64,000 bases of DNA from Paenibacillus sp. HGH0039 (GTDB lineage Bacteria > Bacillota > Bacilli > Paenibacillales > NBRC-103111). The stretch's first letter is position 1. Each line of letters begins with the position of its first letter. Below the pieces are notes generated by a model that saw nothing but the letters and a program-made list of their open reading frames with translations, had not been told where the DNA came from and made no database searches. Both the position numbers and the translations under genes were made by a program. Location: the NCBI RefSeq assembly GCF_000411255.1, contig NZ_KE150413.1:1898580-1962579 (forward strand), written 5' to 3'. Positions 1 through 8,116 of this stretch are shown in pieces.

Positions 1-60
1 CGTAGAATGATAACCGACTAACATGATAGGGATAAAGCATCTCAAACGGGGGATAGGACC

Positions 61-996
61 ATGGCAAACATTGCAACGAATTTGACGCAGTTGATCGGCA
101 ACACGCCGCTGCTGGAGTTGGTGAATTACGCCAAAAAACAGCAGGTCGAGGCGCGGCTGCTGGCCAAGCTGGAATATTTTAATCCGGCGGGCAGCGTAAA
201 GGACCGCATCGGATACGCGATGATCAAAGACGCGGAAGAGAAGGGGCTGCTCCGGCCGGATTCCGTCATTATCGAGCCGACGAGCGGCAATACAGGCGTC
301 GGCCTTGCTTTCGCGGCCGCGGCCCTTGGCTACAAGCTCATCATCACACTGCCGGAGAGCTTCAGCATCGAGCGCAGGAAACTGCTTGCGGCGCTTGGCG
401 CGGAGCTTGTTCTGACACCGGCGGAAGAGGGGATGTCAGGCGCGATCCGCAGGGCGGAGGAGCTTGCGGCCGAACTCCCGGGCGCTTTCGTTCCTCAGCA
501 GTTCGAGAATCCGGCGAATCCGGACGTACACCGCCGGACGACCGCCGAAGAAATCTGGCGGGATACGGACGGGGCCGTCGATATTTTTGTCGCCGGAGTC
601 GGTACGGGCGGAACGGTTTCCGGGGTCGGGCAGGCGCTGAAAGCTAAAAATCCCGCGGTGAACATCGTCGCCGTGGAGCCGGCGGATTCGCCTGTCCTGT
701 CCGGGGGGAAAAGAGGCATGCACAAAATCCAGGGAATCGGCGCGGGCTTCGTGCCGGGGAACTTCGATTCCTCCGTGGTAGACGAGATTCTGACCGTGAA
801 AAACGAGGAAGCACTTACGGCGGCCCGTCTGCTTGCGAGAAACGAAGGTCTTCTCGTCGGAATTTCTTCCGGAGCGGCCGTTCATGCGGCTTCCGTGCTG
901 GCGGAGCGCCCGGAGAACAAGGGCAAGACGATTGTCGTCCTGCTGCCCGATACCGGGGAACGCTACTTGTCTACCGATTTGTTCCAGGAAGAGTAG
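61..996 (+). CDS. cysK: Cysteine synthase A (O-acetylserine sulfhydrylase)
   Basis: PLP enzyme that makes L-cysteine from O-acetylserine and sulfide in the cytoplasm. The 311-residue length is normal for CysK. Visible motifs are the PLP lysine in GSVKDR (K47), the substrate loop TSGNTG (74-79), the phosphate-binding GTGGT near 177-181 and SSGAA near 266. Start: the ATG follows a GGGGGATAGG Shine-Dalgarno region. It ends 40 bp before a hairpin shared with the convergent SDR gene. The promoter lies upstream of the window or in the first 60 bases, so regulation cannot be read. CysM is the alternative; the length and the SVKDRIG motif favour CysK. Confidence 0.95.
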   Translation: MANIATNLTQLIGNTPLLELVNYAKKQQVEARLLAKLEYFNPAGSVKDRIGYAMIKDAEEKGLLRPDSVIIEPTSGNTGVGLAFAAAALGYKLIITLPESFSIERRKLLAALGAELVLTPAEEGMSGAIRRAEELAAELPGAFVPQQFENPANPDVHRRTTAEEIWRDTDGAVDIFVAGVGTGGTVSGVGQALKAKNPAVNIVAVEPADSPVLSGGKRGMHKIQGIGAGFVPGNFDSSVVDEILTVKNEEALTAARLLARNEGLLVGISSGAAVHAASVLAERPENKGKTIVVLLPDTGERYLSTDLFQEE

Positions 997-1035
997 CGCG
1001 GGGTTCCTCTCTCAAACAAACCGCATAAAACACTT

Positions 1036-1068
1036 TAAGGCAGCCACCGAAATCGTGGCTGCCTTATT
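1036..1068. terminator. Bidirectional intrinsic terminator between cysK and the SDR gene
   Basis: An 11-bp perfect stem (AAGGCAGCCAC / GTGGCTGCCTT) with a 6-base loop is followed by ATTT on the plus strand and has A residues on the other side. It serves two convergent genes. Confidence 0.85.
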
Positions 1069-1075
1069 TGGCGTC

Positions 1076-1972
1076 TTAAGCGTCCTGCCGCTCGTCGTAC
1101 AAGCCGTGCTCCGCCGCATGCCGGCCCCAATGGGGTCTTCTGCCGTCGACATCGCTGAAGCCGTACTCGTCGGACAATCCCCAGCTCGTCAGCACCTTGC
1201 CCGACTTCGCGAATTTGTCCGGATCGGCCGCGAGTGCGGCGATTCCCCGTCCGATATAGAACGGCGTTTCGGACTCGCTGTAATGAGGCTCCTGCGCGAT
1301 GGCGTCTCTCCAGTTTTCTTCCTTTACGCCGAAATGATCAAGCATCGCTTCCGAGCGGAGAAAACCCGGTGTGACGGCTGCCGCCGTTACTCCGTGCGGC
1401 CGCAGATCCGCGGCCATCGCCTCGGCCAGATGAATGGCGGAAATTTTGGCCAGACTGTAATACAGGTTCCCCCGGTAGCGGTAATCGAAACCGTCGGTGA
1501 TTTCGAGAATCATGCCCTGCTTGCGGGACGCCAGCAAAGGGGCTCCGTAATAGCTGGTGAGCATATGCGAACGAACCGCACGCTCCTGAATGAGAAGTCC
1601 GTCCGGCAGCGAGTGCTCCCAGAACGTTTTCCCCCACTCGGTCAAAGGATCTCCGCCCCACACATCGTTCACTAGGAGGTCAAGCCTGCCGTTCTGCTCC
1701 AGTTTGACCTGCTCGAAGAGCGCCTTCACATCTTCTTCTGCCGTGTGGTCCGCGCGGACGACGATTCCCCGCCCTCCTTTAGCGGTCACAAGTTCGGCCG
1801 TTTCCTCGATCGTTTCGCTGCGCCCCATGTTGGAGAGGTTCCCCCGGACACTGCGGCCCGTGCAGTACACGGTCGCTCCCGCCTCCCCGAGCATGGCTGC
1901 AATGCCTCGTCCGACGCCGCGCGTCGCTCCTGCCACTACGGCGATCGTTCCTTCCAGTGATTTCGATTTCAT
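1076..1972 (-). CDS. SDR family NAD(P)-dependent oxidoreductase
   Basis: Short-chain dehydrogenase of 298 residues with a Rossmann fold. The N-terminal cofactor motif GATRGVGRG is at about 15-23, and the catalytic YxxxK is YSLAK at about 172-176. The length is slightly above the classical 250 because of a C-terminal extension. The start has a strong AAGGAGAG site. The gene is divergent from the WYL regulator at 2213, which is a plausible but unproven regulator. The substrate cannot be read from sequence. Confidence 0.85.
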   Translation of the reverse strand: MKSKSLEGTIAVVAGATRGVGRGIAAMLGEAGATVYCTGRSVRGNLSNMGRSETIEETAELVTAKGGRGIVVRADHTAEEDVKALFEQVKLEQNGRLDLLVNDVWGGDPLTEWGKTFWEHSLPDGLLIQERAVRSHMLTSYYGAPLLASRKQGMILEITDGFDYRYRGNLYYSLAKISAIHLAEAMAADLRPHGVTAAAVTPGFLRSEAMLDHFGVKEENWRDAIAQEPHYSESETPFYIGRGIAALAADPDKFAKSGKVLTSWGLSDEYGFSDVDGRRPHWGRHAAEHGLYDERQDA

Positions 1973-2212
1973 CGCGATCTCTCCTTTTTGGTCTCAACTA
2001 ATAGCGGATTGCTGTGTCTATGCAGGCAGCGGATCGATTAGCCACCTGCATCCTGTACTCAGTATAAGAGGGGATATATGACAACCCCTGTCATAATTGC
2101 TATAGTAAATTAAACGAAAAGTCCCGCACCGTTCAGAACTGCCGATAGGGAAAAACCGCTGAGGGAAGAGAATGGCCGGGGATGCCGAACAGGGAAGAAA
2201 AGAGGAATGACG

Positions 2213-3181
2213 ATGAGAGCCGACCGATTGCTGTCTCTTTTATTATTGCTGCAAAACCACGGAAAAATGTCGTCCCGCGAACTCGCCGAGAAGCTTGAGG
2301 TGTCGGAACGGACCATTTTCCGGGACATGGAGGCGTTGAGCGCAGCGGGCATTCCGGTTTATGCCGAGCGAGGTTCGGGCGGCGGATGGTCCCTGACGGA
2401 AGGATACCGCACCCGGCTGACCGGCATGAAAGCGGAGGAAATCGCGACGCTTCTGATCGCGAACACTTCCGCGCTGCTGTCGGATCTCGGCATGAGCAGC
2501 GAATACGACAGTGCTTTCCAGAAGCTGCTGGCCGCTTCGCCCGCATCCCTGCGGCAGGAAACGGAACGCGTCCGGCAGCGCATCCACATCGACGGCGCAG
2601 GCTGGCACCGCTCGGCCGAGCAGCTTCCCCATCTTCCGCTCGCACAGCAAGCGGTGTGGGAAGAGAGGAAGCTGCGCATCCGCTATCGGCGCGACGACCG
2701 GATCGCGGAGCGGATCATCCATCCGCTCGGCCTCGTCGCCAAAGGCAGCATCTGGTATGCGGTTGCCGAGACAGAGGGAGAGATGAGAACCTACAGAATC
2801 TCCCGGCTGCTTGACGCGGAGCTCTCGGATGAACATTTTACTAGGCCGACGTCATTCGATCTTGCCGAGTATTGGGAACAGTCCCTGAAAGAGTTTGCGG
2901 CAAAGCTTCCGCGCTATCCCGCAAAAATTAAGATCAGGGAGACGGAGCTTCACCGCTTTTCCAGAGAACGGTTTGCAAAAGTACGGCATCCAAGCGAAGC
3001 CGATAACGGCTGGGTGGAAGCGGACACCGAATTCAATACGTTGGAATCGGCTATAGGCATCCTGCTCGGTTACGGCAGCAGCGTTTATGTTCTCGCGCCG
3101 GAGGAACTTCGTTCGGGGTTAGTCGCGGTAACGAGAGGGATATTGGAGCTTTACGACAATAAAGCGAATAAAGAGCTGTGA
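2213..3181 (+). CDS. WYL-domain HTH transcriptional regulator (YafY type)
   Basis: 322 residues. An N-terminal DeoR-like winged helix (about 1-60, with SSRELAEKLEVSERTIFRDM) is followed by a WYL ligand-sensing domain (about 135-210, containing GSIWYAVAE) and a C-terminal WCX segment. I chose the ATG at 2213 rather than 2207, because the AGAGGA site touches 2207 but is 6 nt from 2213. The gene is divergent from the SDR gene, and such regulators commonly control the neighbour. The ligand is unknown. Confidence 0.88.
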   Translation: MRADRLLSLLLLLQNHGKMSSRELAEKLEVSERTIFRDMEALSAAGIPVYAERGSGGGWSLTEGYRTRLTGMKAEEIATLLIANTSALLSDLGMSSEYDSAFQKLLAASPASLRQETERVRQRIHIDGAGWHRSAEQLPHLPLAQQAVWEERKLRIRYRRDDRIAERIIHPLGLVAKGSIWYAVAETEGEMRTYRISRLLDAELSDEHFTRPTSFDLAEYWEQSLKEFAAKLPRYPAKIKIRETELHRFSRERFAKVRHPSEADNGWVEADTEFNTLESAIGILLGYGSSVYVLAPEELRSGLVAVTRGILELYDNKANKEL

Positions 3182-3248
3182 AGAAGATTTAAGGGGTGGT
3201 AAAATATAACAAGTGAGTAGAGAAACCGTTGAAGGAGTGAAACCGGAC

Positions 3249-3707
3249 ATGAAAGTGCCTGTTTCCGTTTTCGTCAAACCGGTGGATGGTCCCGGCCTGT
3301 TATTCATGCGGCTTATACTTGTCTGTATTTCGCTCACAAGTTTTATAGCGACGCTTTACGGAGGAAATATACAGCAGGCTTATGTTTTCGGCGGCATTAC
3401 GCTGGCCTTAGCTGTTTTGTTCGCAATTCAGGCGAGTCGGGCTCTTCGGCCAAGATCTCCGATTCTGTTGGAACCTCAATCGCTCGTCGCCGAAGGCCGG
3501 AGAGTGAACACCCATGAAATCGAAGAAATCCGCAGGTGGGGGAAGTTCGGCAGAGACGTGATCGGCATTAAACTCCAAGGCCGTTTCGACGTCCCCGCTC
3601 ATTTAACGTTCCGTTTCCGGGATGAAGAAGGCATGGAGGCTCTAAGCAGCTGGGCAGAGGCCCGGAGCATCGCTTTTACCCGCAAAAGCTTCGTCAGATG
3701 GATCTAA
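3249..3707 (+). CDS. Membrane protein with two TM helices and a PH-like cytoplasmic tail
   Basis: 152 residues. Two hydrophobic helices (about 18-60) are followed by a soluble part that looks like the bacterial PH fold of small membrane proteins (ILLEPQSLVAEGRRV and following). A GTG at 3213 would add 12 residues, but the ATG at 3249 has AAGGAGTG nine bases upstream and is preferred. It is first of three tightly spaced membrane-protein genes ending at a terminator at 4445, so it is probably one transcript. Function not recognised. Confidence 0.6.
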   Translation: MKVPVSVFVKPVDGPGLLFMRLILVCISLTSFIATLYGGNIQQAYVFGGITLALAVLFAIQASRALRPRSPILLEPQSLVAEGRRVNTHEIEEIRRWGKFGRDVIGIKLQGRFDVPAHLTFRFRDEEGMEALSSWAEARSIAFTRKSFVRWI

Positions 3708-3728
3708 GCTTTAGTTACAGGAAGGAAG

Positions 3729-3950
3729 ATGAAAATGGATAGTGGTGCATCTGCAACTGCTGCGGCGGTAAATCCGTTCGTACTGATTCAAATGCTGATG
3801 ATGGCGGGGTACGCGGTCCTGCTTGTACTAGGGATCGTTCTTCTGATCGTGTTAATCAGGCTCGCCCTCAAAGCGAACAAAGCTCTCGATACGTACATGG
3901 CATCCAAACCGAATACGGCGGTGCTTCCGCCGGAAACGAAGGAGAGCTGA
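3729..3950 (+). CDS. Small single-pass membrane protein
   Basis: 73 residues with one long hydrophobic helix (about 18-45) and a short basic, polar tail. The site AGGAAG precedes the ATG. Its stop codon is directly followed by the start of the next gene (3951), which suggests translational coupling. Function unknown. Confidence 0.6.
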   Translation: MKMDSGASATAAAVNPFVLIQMLMMAGYAVLLVLGIVLLIVLIRLALKANKALDTYMASKPNTAVLPPETKES

Positions 3951-4364
3951 ATGGTTCCGCTGAAAATCAGGCTGGCTTATAACGCCATCTTTCTGGGTAC
4001 GTTCGGAGTCCCTTTATATTTCGTGTACCAGTTCATTTTCTTCGACTCGCCTCACCCCGGTCAAGCGATCTATTTTGTCCTGATCTCTCTGATGTCGATG
4101 AATATCCGGCTTCGTGAAAAACTTCTGTATGTTCCCCCAAAAGAATCCCGTAAAAAGAAAATGTTCGTGTACGTGCTCGGTCTAAGTATGTTAACCGGTG
4201 TCTTCGCATATTACGAAGGCTGGCAGACGGCCTTGCAGAAAGGGCCGCTTGGGATGCTGCTTATTATGGGAGGGCTGTATGCGGGGCATCTCCTGCTGGA
4301 AAAGCTCATCGCCGCCCGGTTCCGGGCGGACAACGCTCCGGAGGAGAGCTCCTTGTCCTCTTAG
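3951..4364 (+). CDS. Hypothetical integral membrane protein
   Basis: 137 residues with about four hydrophobic segments, a basic cytoplasmic loop (ESRKKKM near 63-69) and an acidic tail. It begins immediately after the preceding stop codon. It is last in the 3249-4364 group. No family recognised. Confidence 0.6.
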   Translation: MVPLKIRLAYNAIFLGTFGVPLYFVYQFIFFDSPHPGQAIYFVLISLMSMNIRLREKLLYVPPKESRKKKMFVYVLGLSMLTGVFAYYEGWQTALQKGPLGMLLIMGGLYAGHLLLEKLIAARFRADNAPEESSLSS

Positions 4365-4444
4365 GAATTCCGGTCTTGCGTCACCCCGGTCAAACGGCAG
4401 GGAACCAAAGGTTCTCCTATCGAAAGCACCCTAAAATGCCTGGG

Positions 4445-4471
4445 AAAACCGCGATTATCGCGGTTTTTTTT
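4445..4471 (+). terminator. Intrinsic terminator
   Basis: Stem AAAACCGCG / CGCGGTTTT around ATTAT, followed by eight T. It ends the 3249-4364 transcript. Confidence 0.85.
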
Positions 4472-4678
4472 AATACGGTCGCCATGGCGTTAACCTGTAA
4501 TCATAGCGATGCGGATAACGTGCTCCTTTCTTTGGACGGGGATCGATTTATCGTGCCGTTTGGTATGCGGCCGGCAAGCCGCATTTTGCAGATCGTCGTG
4601 CACGGGTAATTTTATATTGATTAACGGTTCCAAGCACGGTAAGATTTGTAAAATCAGAGTCGTTGGGAGGAAGGCCGT

Positions 4679-5359
4679 TTGTCTGATGAACGAACAGCAT
4701 ACATAGACCATCCGATGGTCAACATTCCGGGCGGAGAAATCGAATTAAGAGACGACCGGGTCCAAACCAAATGGAAAGCTGAAATAAGACCGTTTCTGCT
4801 TGCCCGTTATGCTGTAACCGAGGGGCTTTACAAGGCAGTTACGACGAATTCACCCTATTCACCGGACGAAAATTTGAAGCCGGCCGTGAATATTTCCTGG
4901 GAGGAAGCCGTTTCTTTCTGTAATCTATTTTCACGGCAGGCCGGGCTGAAAGAATGTTATTCGATAAGCGGCGACGGCCAAACGATCCGATGCGATTGGG
5001 AGGCGGACGGCTACCGGCTTCCGACGGAAGCGGAGTGGCAGCACGCATGCAAAGCGGGGACTGCCGGTTACAGATACGGAGATCTGGATGAGATAGCCTG
5101 GTACAACGAAAATTCGGGAGGCGGGGCTCAAGAAGTAGGGACCAAGGAACCGAACGTATGGGGACTCTACGATATGCTGGGGAATGTCTGGGAGTGGTGC
5201 TGGGATGTATACGATGAAAAAGTGTACGGCTCCTACCGGATTTTTCGTGGAGGCAGCTGGGCGGAAGAGGCCAGGGGCTGCGGGGCAACGTGCCGCCGCC
5301 GGAGCCATCCGACCTTTGGCATAGACGATCTCGGATTTCGCCTGGCCCGGTCGGTGTAA
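4679..5359 (+). CDS. FGE/SUMF1-domain protein (formylglycine-generating enzyme-like)
   Basis: 226 residues, a single sulfatase-modifying-factor domain. Family hallmarks are YAVTEGLYKAV (about 41-51), RLPTEAEWQHA (about 112-122), GLYDMLGNVWEWCWD near 162-176, FRGGSWAEEA, and the ending DLGFRLAR. True FGEs use a pair of C-terminal cysteines; here cysteines occur in CGATC, but their equivalence is uncertain. It could instead be a PvdO/EgtB-like or non-catalytic C-type-lectin-fold relative. The start is TTG at 4679 behind GGGAGG; the nearby ATG is out of frame. No sulfatase gene is next to it. Confidence 0.75.
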   Translation: MSDERTAYIDHPMVNIPGGEIELRDDRVQTKWKAEIRPFLLARYAVTEGLYKAVTTNSPYSPDENLKPAVNISWEEAVSFCNLFSRQAGLKECYSISGDGQTIRCDWEADGYRLPTEAEWQHACKAGTAGYRYGDLDEIAWYNENSGGGAQEVGTKEPNVWGLYDMLGNVWEWCWDVYDEKVYGSYRIFRGGSWAEEARGCGATCRRRSHPTFGIDDLGFRLARSV

Positions 5360-5427
5360 CTTGACTTCGGCCTTTTTTGGAAGGGGAGCGGCAATCAGGC
5401 AAGGGGATTCGCGCTAACGGCGGCGGG

Positions 5428-5456
5428 TTGCAAATATAGAGTGAGTATGCTACGAT
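5428..5456 (+). promoter_or_regulatory. Promoter of the ABC-F leader transcript
   Basis: -35 TTGCAA (5428-5433), 17-bp spacer, -10 TACGAT (5451-5456). The predicted start near 5463 gives a leader of about 240 nt before the ABC-F gene. Confidence 0.65.
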
Positions 5457-5489
5457 GTCAATAATTTACTAAGGGAGTTGAAGAGGATA

Positions 5490-5513
5490 ATGTACACTTT
5501 CTTGCGCGCGTAA
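5490..5513 (+). CDS. Seven-codon leader peptide MYTFLRA of the ABC-F gene
   Basis: An ATG after GGGAG and AAGAGG sites opens a 7-residue frame (MYTFLRA, stop TAA). Its codons lie inside the 5' strand of an RNA stem (5496-5505) that pairs with 5560-5569. A ribosome stalled here would break that stem. Short upstream peptides of this sort control other ABC-F and erm resistance genes. The role is inferred from position and RNA geometry. Confidence 0.6.
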   Translation: MYTFLRA

Positions 5514-5683
5514 TGATAAAACAAAGAGCGAAGTTTTTCGCTTGTTTTATTTATTATCTGCAAGAAAGTTACATCTCCTTTTCACTCAAATCGGATATTC
5601 AGGTCTGGCCCCGTCGCGGGCTGGATTTGATTTAATATTTGAGCTGCGGGAAAGGTATAACTTTCTTGCAGCTCATTTTTTTA
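5496..5683 (+). promoter_or_regulatory. Transcription attenuator (anti-antiterminator, antiterminator, terminator)
   Basis: Three mutually exclusive pairings can be read. (1) 5496-5505 pairs with 5560-5569 (10 of 10), enclosing a local hairpin at 5517-5549. (2) 5558-5570 pairs with 5659-5671 (13 of 13 perfect). (3) 5641-5654 pairs with 5661-5674, followed by a seven-T run, giving an intrinsic terminator. Pairing 1 blocks pairing 2 and lets 3 form. Ribosome stalling on the leader peptide would free 5558-5570 to disrupt the terminator. This is the classical drug-induced attenuation layout. Confidence 0.75.
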
Positions 5684-5705
5684 TTCAAAGGAGGAGGATT
5701 CAATC

Positions 5706-7184
5706 ATGTCATTGATTAGAGTCTCTAACCTGACTTTCGCTTATGACGGCAGTTACGATAACATATTCGAAGAGGTAAGCTTTCAGATCGATACCGATTG
5801 GAAATTGGGTTTTACAGGGAGGAACGGCCGGGGGAAAACCACGTTTCTGAACCTGCTGCAGGGCAAATATGAATACAGCGGAACGATTTCCGCTCAGGTC
5901 CAGTTTGACTATTTTCCTTATCCCGTGGACAACAAGGAAAATCTGACGTTGGATGTGATCCGCGACATTTTTCCGGATTATGTGGATTGGGAACTGTTGC
6001 GGGAGCTTTCCCTGCTGAAGGTATCGGAGGATGTGCTGGACCGGCCCTTTGACTCGTTGTCGAACGGGGAGCAGACGAAAGTGATGCTGGCCGCTTTGTT
6101 TCTTAAGGAGAACAGCTTTCTGCTCATTGACGAACCGACCAACCATCTCGACATGGAAGCGCGCAAACTGGTCAGCAGCTATCTGAGGAACAAAAGCGGA
6201 TATATTCTGGTTTCTCACGACAGAGCTTTTCTCGATCACTGCGTCGATCACATTTTGTCCATCAACAAAACCAACATCGAAATCCGGAAAGGCAACTTCT
6301 CGGACTGGTGGAGAAACAAAGAAATGCAGGACGAATTTGAGCTTGCGGAGAACGAAAAGCTGAAAAAAGACATCAAGCGGCTGTCGGAAGCGGCCAAACG
6401 GACAAGCGGCTGGTCGCACGAAGTGGAGAAGACGAAAAACGGCACAAGAAATTCCGGCTCCAAGGTAGATAAAGGATACGTCGGCCACAAAGCCGCCAAA
6501 ATGATGAAACGATCCAAAAACATCGAGCAAAGACAGCAATCCGCGATTGAAGATCGTTCACATCTCCTGAAAAATATCGAAAGCTCCGAAAGCTTGAAGA
6601 TTTCCCAGCTTGTGTATCACAAAAGCCAGCTGGCCGAGCTCGACCACGTGTCGATTCAATACGGGGATAAGACGGTGTGCGGCGATATCGGCTTTACGGT
6701 GGAACAGGGAGATCGGATTGCGCTTTCGGGTAAAAACGGCTCCGGAAAATCAAGTATTCTGAAGCTGATTCTCGGCGAAGATATCGACTATACCGGCACT
6801 TTCCGGAAGGGGAGCCAGCTGAAAATATCCTATGTATCGCAGGATACCGCCCATCTGAGGGGCAGCTTATCCGACTACGCCCGGGAAAACGGAGTAGACG
6901 AAAGCCTGTTTAAATCGATCTTGAGAAAACTGGATTTCGCGCGGGTCCAATTCGAGAAGGACATTTCGTCATATAGCGGCGGGCAGAAGAAGAAGGTGCT
7001 GATCGCCAAAAGTCTGTGCGAGCACGTTCATCTGCATATCTGGGATGAGCCGCTTAATTTTATCGACGTGATATCGCGAATGCAAATTGAAGAGTTGCTG
7101 CTCGAACACAAGCCAACCCTTCTTTTTGTGGAGCATGACCGAGAATTTTGCAGCAATATTGCGACCAAGGTAGTGGAGCTTTAA
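5706..7184 (+). CDS. ABC-F ribosomal protection protein, Lsa type
   Basis: 492 residues, two ABC domains without membrane segments. First Walker A GRNGRGKTT (about 38-46), signature LSNGEQTK (about 117), Walker B FLLIDEPTNHLD (about 138). An antibiotic-resistance-domain linker of about 85 residues is rich in K, E and R. Second Walker A GKNGSGKSS (about 342), signature YSGGQKKK, Walker B LHIWDEPLNFID. The order, length and IWDEPLN motif match Lsa proteins, which displace lincosamides, streptogramin A and pleuromutilins from the ribosome. AAAGGAGGAGG precedes the ATG. Expression is probably controlled by the upstream attenuator. The drug spectrum is inference. Confidence 0.85.
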   Translation: MSLIRVSNLTFAYDGSYDNIFEEVSFQIDTDWKLGFTGRNGRGKTTFLNLLQGKYEYSGTISAQVQFDYFPYPVDNKENLTLDVIRDIFPDYVDWELLRELSLLKVSEDVLDRPFDSLSNGEQTKVMLAALFLKENSFLLIDEPTNHLDMEARKLVSSYLRNKSGYILVSHDRAFLDHCVDHILSINKTNIEIRKGNFSDWWRNKEMQDEFELAENEKLKKDIKRLSEAAKRTSGWSHEVEKTKNGTRNSGSKVDKGYVGHKAAKMMKRSKNIEQRQQSAIEDRSHLLKNIESSESLKISQLVYHKSQLAELDHVSIQYGDKTVCGDIGFTVEQGDRIALSGKNGSGKSSILKLILGEDIDYTGTFRKGSQLKISYVSQDTAHLRGSLSDYARENGVDESLFKSILRKLDFARVQFEKDISSYSGGQKKKVLIAKSLCEHVHLHIWDEPLNFIDVISRMQIEELLLEHKPTLLFVEHDREFCSNIATKVVEL

Positions 7185-7208
7185 CTTTCATCGGCATACA
7201 CGAACACA

Positions 7209-7237
7209 GCAGTCCTTCTGGACTGCGGTGTTTTTTT
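7209..7237 (+). terminator. Intrinsic terminator after the ABC-F gene
   Basis: Stem GCAGTCC / GGACTGC with loop TTCT, then GGTG and seven T. The 3' part recurs almost identically near 11088-11114. Confidence 0.8.
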
Positions 7238-7290
7238 GTGCGCAGCTTCAATTTATTCGGTTCAATTGTGTGTGTACCTTGTTCTCTTGG

Positions 7291-7950
7291 TCACAGATTG
7301 TTTTCCCTAACCCTGTATACACAGTTTCTTCCCCCGGCCAAAATATACTCTACGCGTTCAACAAGAACATGTTTCCCAAGAATTGTATGAAATAAATGCA
7401 GCTCATTCTTACATAACCCGGTACATGCAACAGCAGCTTCACAGATCGGACAATGCTTTTCAATAAACAAGAAACTGCCGTCGCCTTGGTCCTTGACCTC
7501 GGCCATATAGCCTTCGCGGGTTCGAATTTCGGCCAGTTTGTCCAGTTTCTCTCTTACGCCGGATGCGCCTCCGATGTACTGGAGATACTGCTCTTGCAAC
7601 TTTTTATTCCGGACAGCCAGCAGCTTGTCCAGCCCCTCGTTTCCGAAAGCTTCTTTCATCGAATGGATCAGACTGACGGATAACTCAGAATATCCGCTAG
7701 GAAAAAAACGATCAGCCTCCTGAGTTAATCTCCATAGCTTTGTTGGCCGGCCCATGGGGCGGGCTTCTTCTTCATAAGTAACGAAACCTTCTTCTTTCAG
7801 CGCATTTAAATGTTGACGAATAGCCATTCCGGATAGCGAAAAGTTGGAGGATAGTGCCACAACATCCATCCCTCCCTGCTGTTTTAGCAGATCAATGATC
7901 GCTCTCCGGGTACTGGTCGAGGCATCCTTATTCGTTCGATTTGGGCTCAT
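7291..7950 (-). CDS. SufR-like winged-helix regulator with C-terminal cysteine cluster
   Basis: 219 residues. An N-terminal winged helix (about 13-75, SGMAIRQHLNALKEEGF) is followed by a helical middle and a Cys-containing tail: C167, C170, C176, C180 and C210. C167-x12-C180 matches the first spacing of the cyanobacterial SufR motif (C-x12-C-x13-C-x14-C); the third position is His194 and the last C210 is one residue off. I infer an Fe-S-sensing repressor. GGAGG precedes the ATG. It is divergent from the MFS/IscA pair, and the intergenic region holds SufR-like operators. A zinc or redox sensor of ArsR/DeoR type is the alternative. Confidence 0.7.
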   Translation of the reverse strand: MSPNRTNKDASTSTRRAIIDLLKQQGGMDVVALSSNFSLSGMAIRQHLNALKEEGFVTYEEEARPMGRPTKLWRLTQEADRFFPSGYSELSVSLIHSMKEAFGNEGLDKLLAVRNKKLQEQYLQYIGGASGVREKLDKLAEIRTREGYMAEVKDQGDGSFLFIEKHCPICEAAVACTGLCKNELHLFHTILGKHVLVERVEYILAGGRNCVYRVRENNL

Positions 7951-7999
7951 GATGAACCTCCTTATTAAGGAACCGGATCTAGTTCACTGTCTACATTTT

Positions 8000-8068
8000 A
8001 AACAAAAATGTTGACAAAGTCAAAATCGGACTGTAATTTAAACTTTATCAACATAAATGTTTACTAAG
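8000..8068 (+). promoter_or_regulatory. MFS promoter with two SufR-like operators
   Basis: -35 TTGACA (8011-8016), 17-bp spacer, -10 TAATTT (8034-8039). Two copies of a near-CAAC-N6-GTTG dyad, the core described for cyanobacterial SufR, occur: AAAC-N6-GTTG at 8000-8013 overlapping the -35 element, and CAAC-N6-GTTT at 8049-8062 just past the expected start. Both extend into the shared element ATGTTNACNAAG (8008-8019 and 8057-8068). The placement suits repression of the MFS gene and autoregulation. Confidence 0.6.
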
Positions 8069-8116
8069 TATCCGGATACGATGTATACATAAAAATTTTC
8101 TTGGAGGTCACCTTTC

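Noticed and set aside
4376-4609. 77-codon frame after the three membrane-protein genes
   Set aside because: Its coding sequence contains the terminator at 4445-4471.
5571-5640. Separate riboswitch within the ABC-F leader
   Set aside because: The TCAAATC/GATTTGA hairpin is explained as the spacer stem between antiterminator arms.
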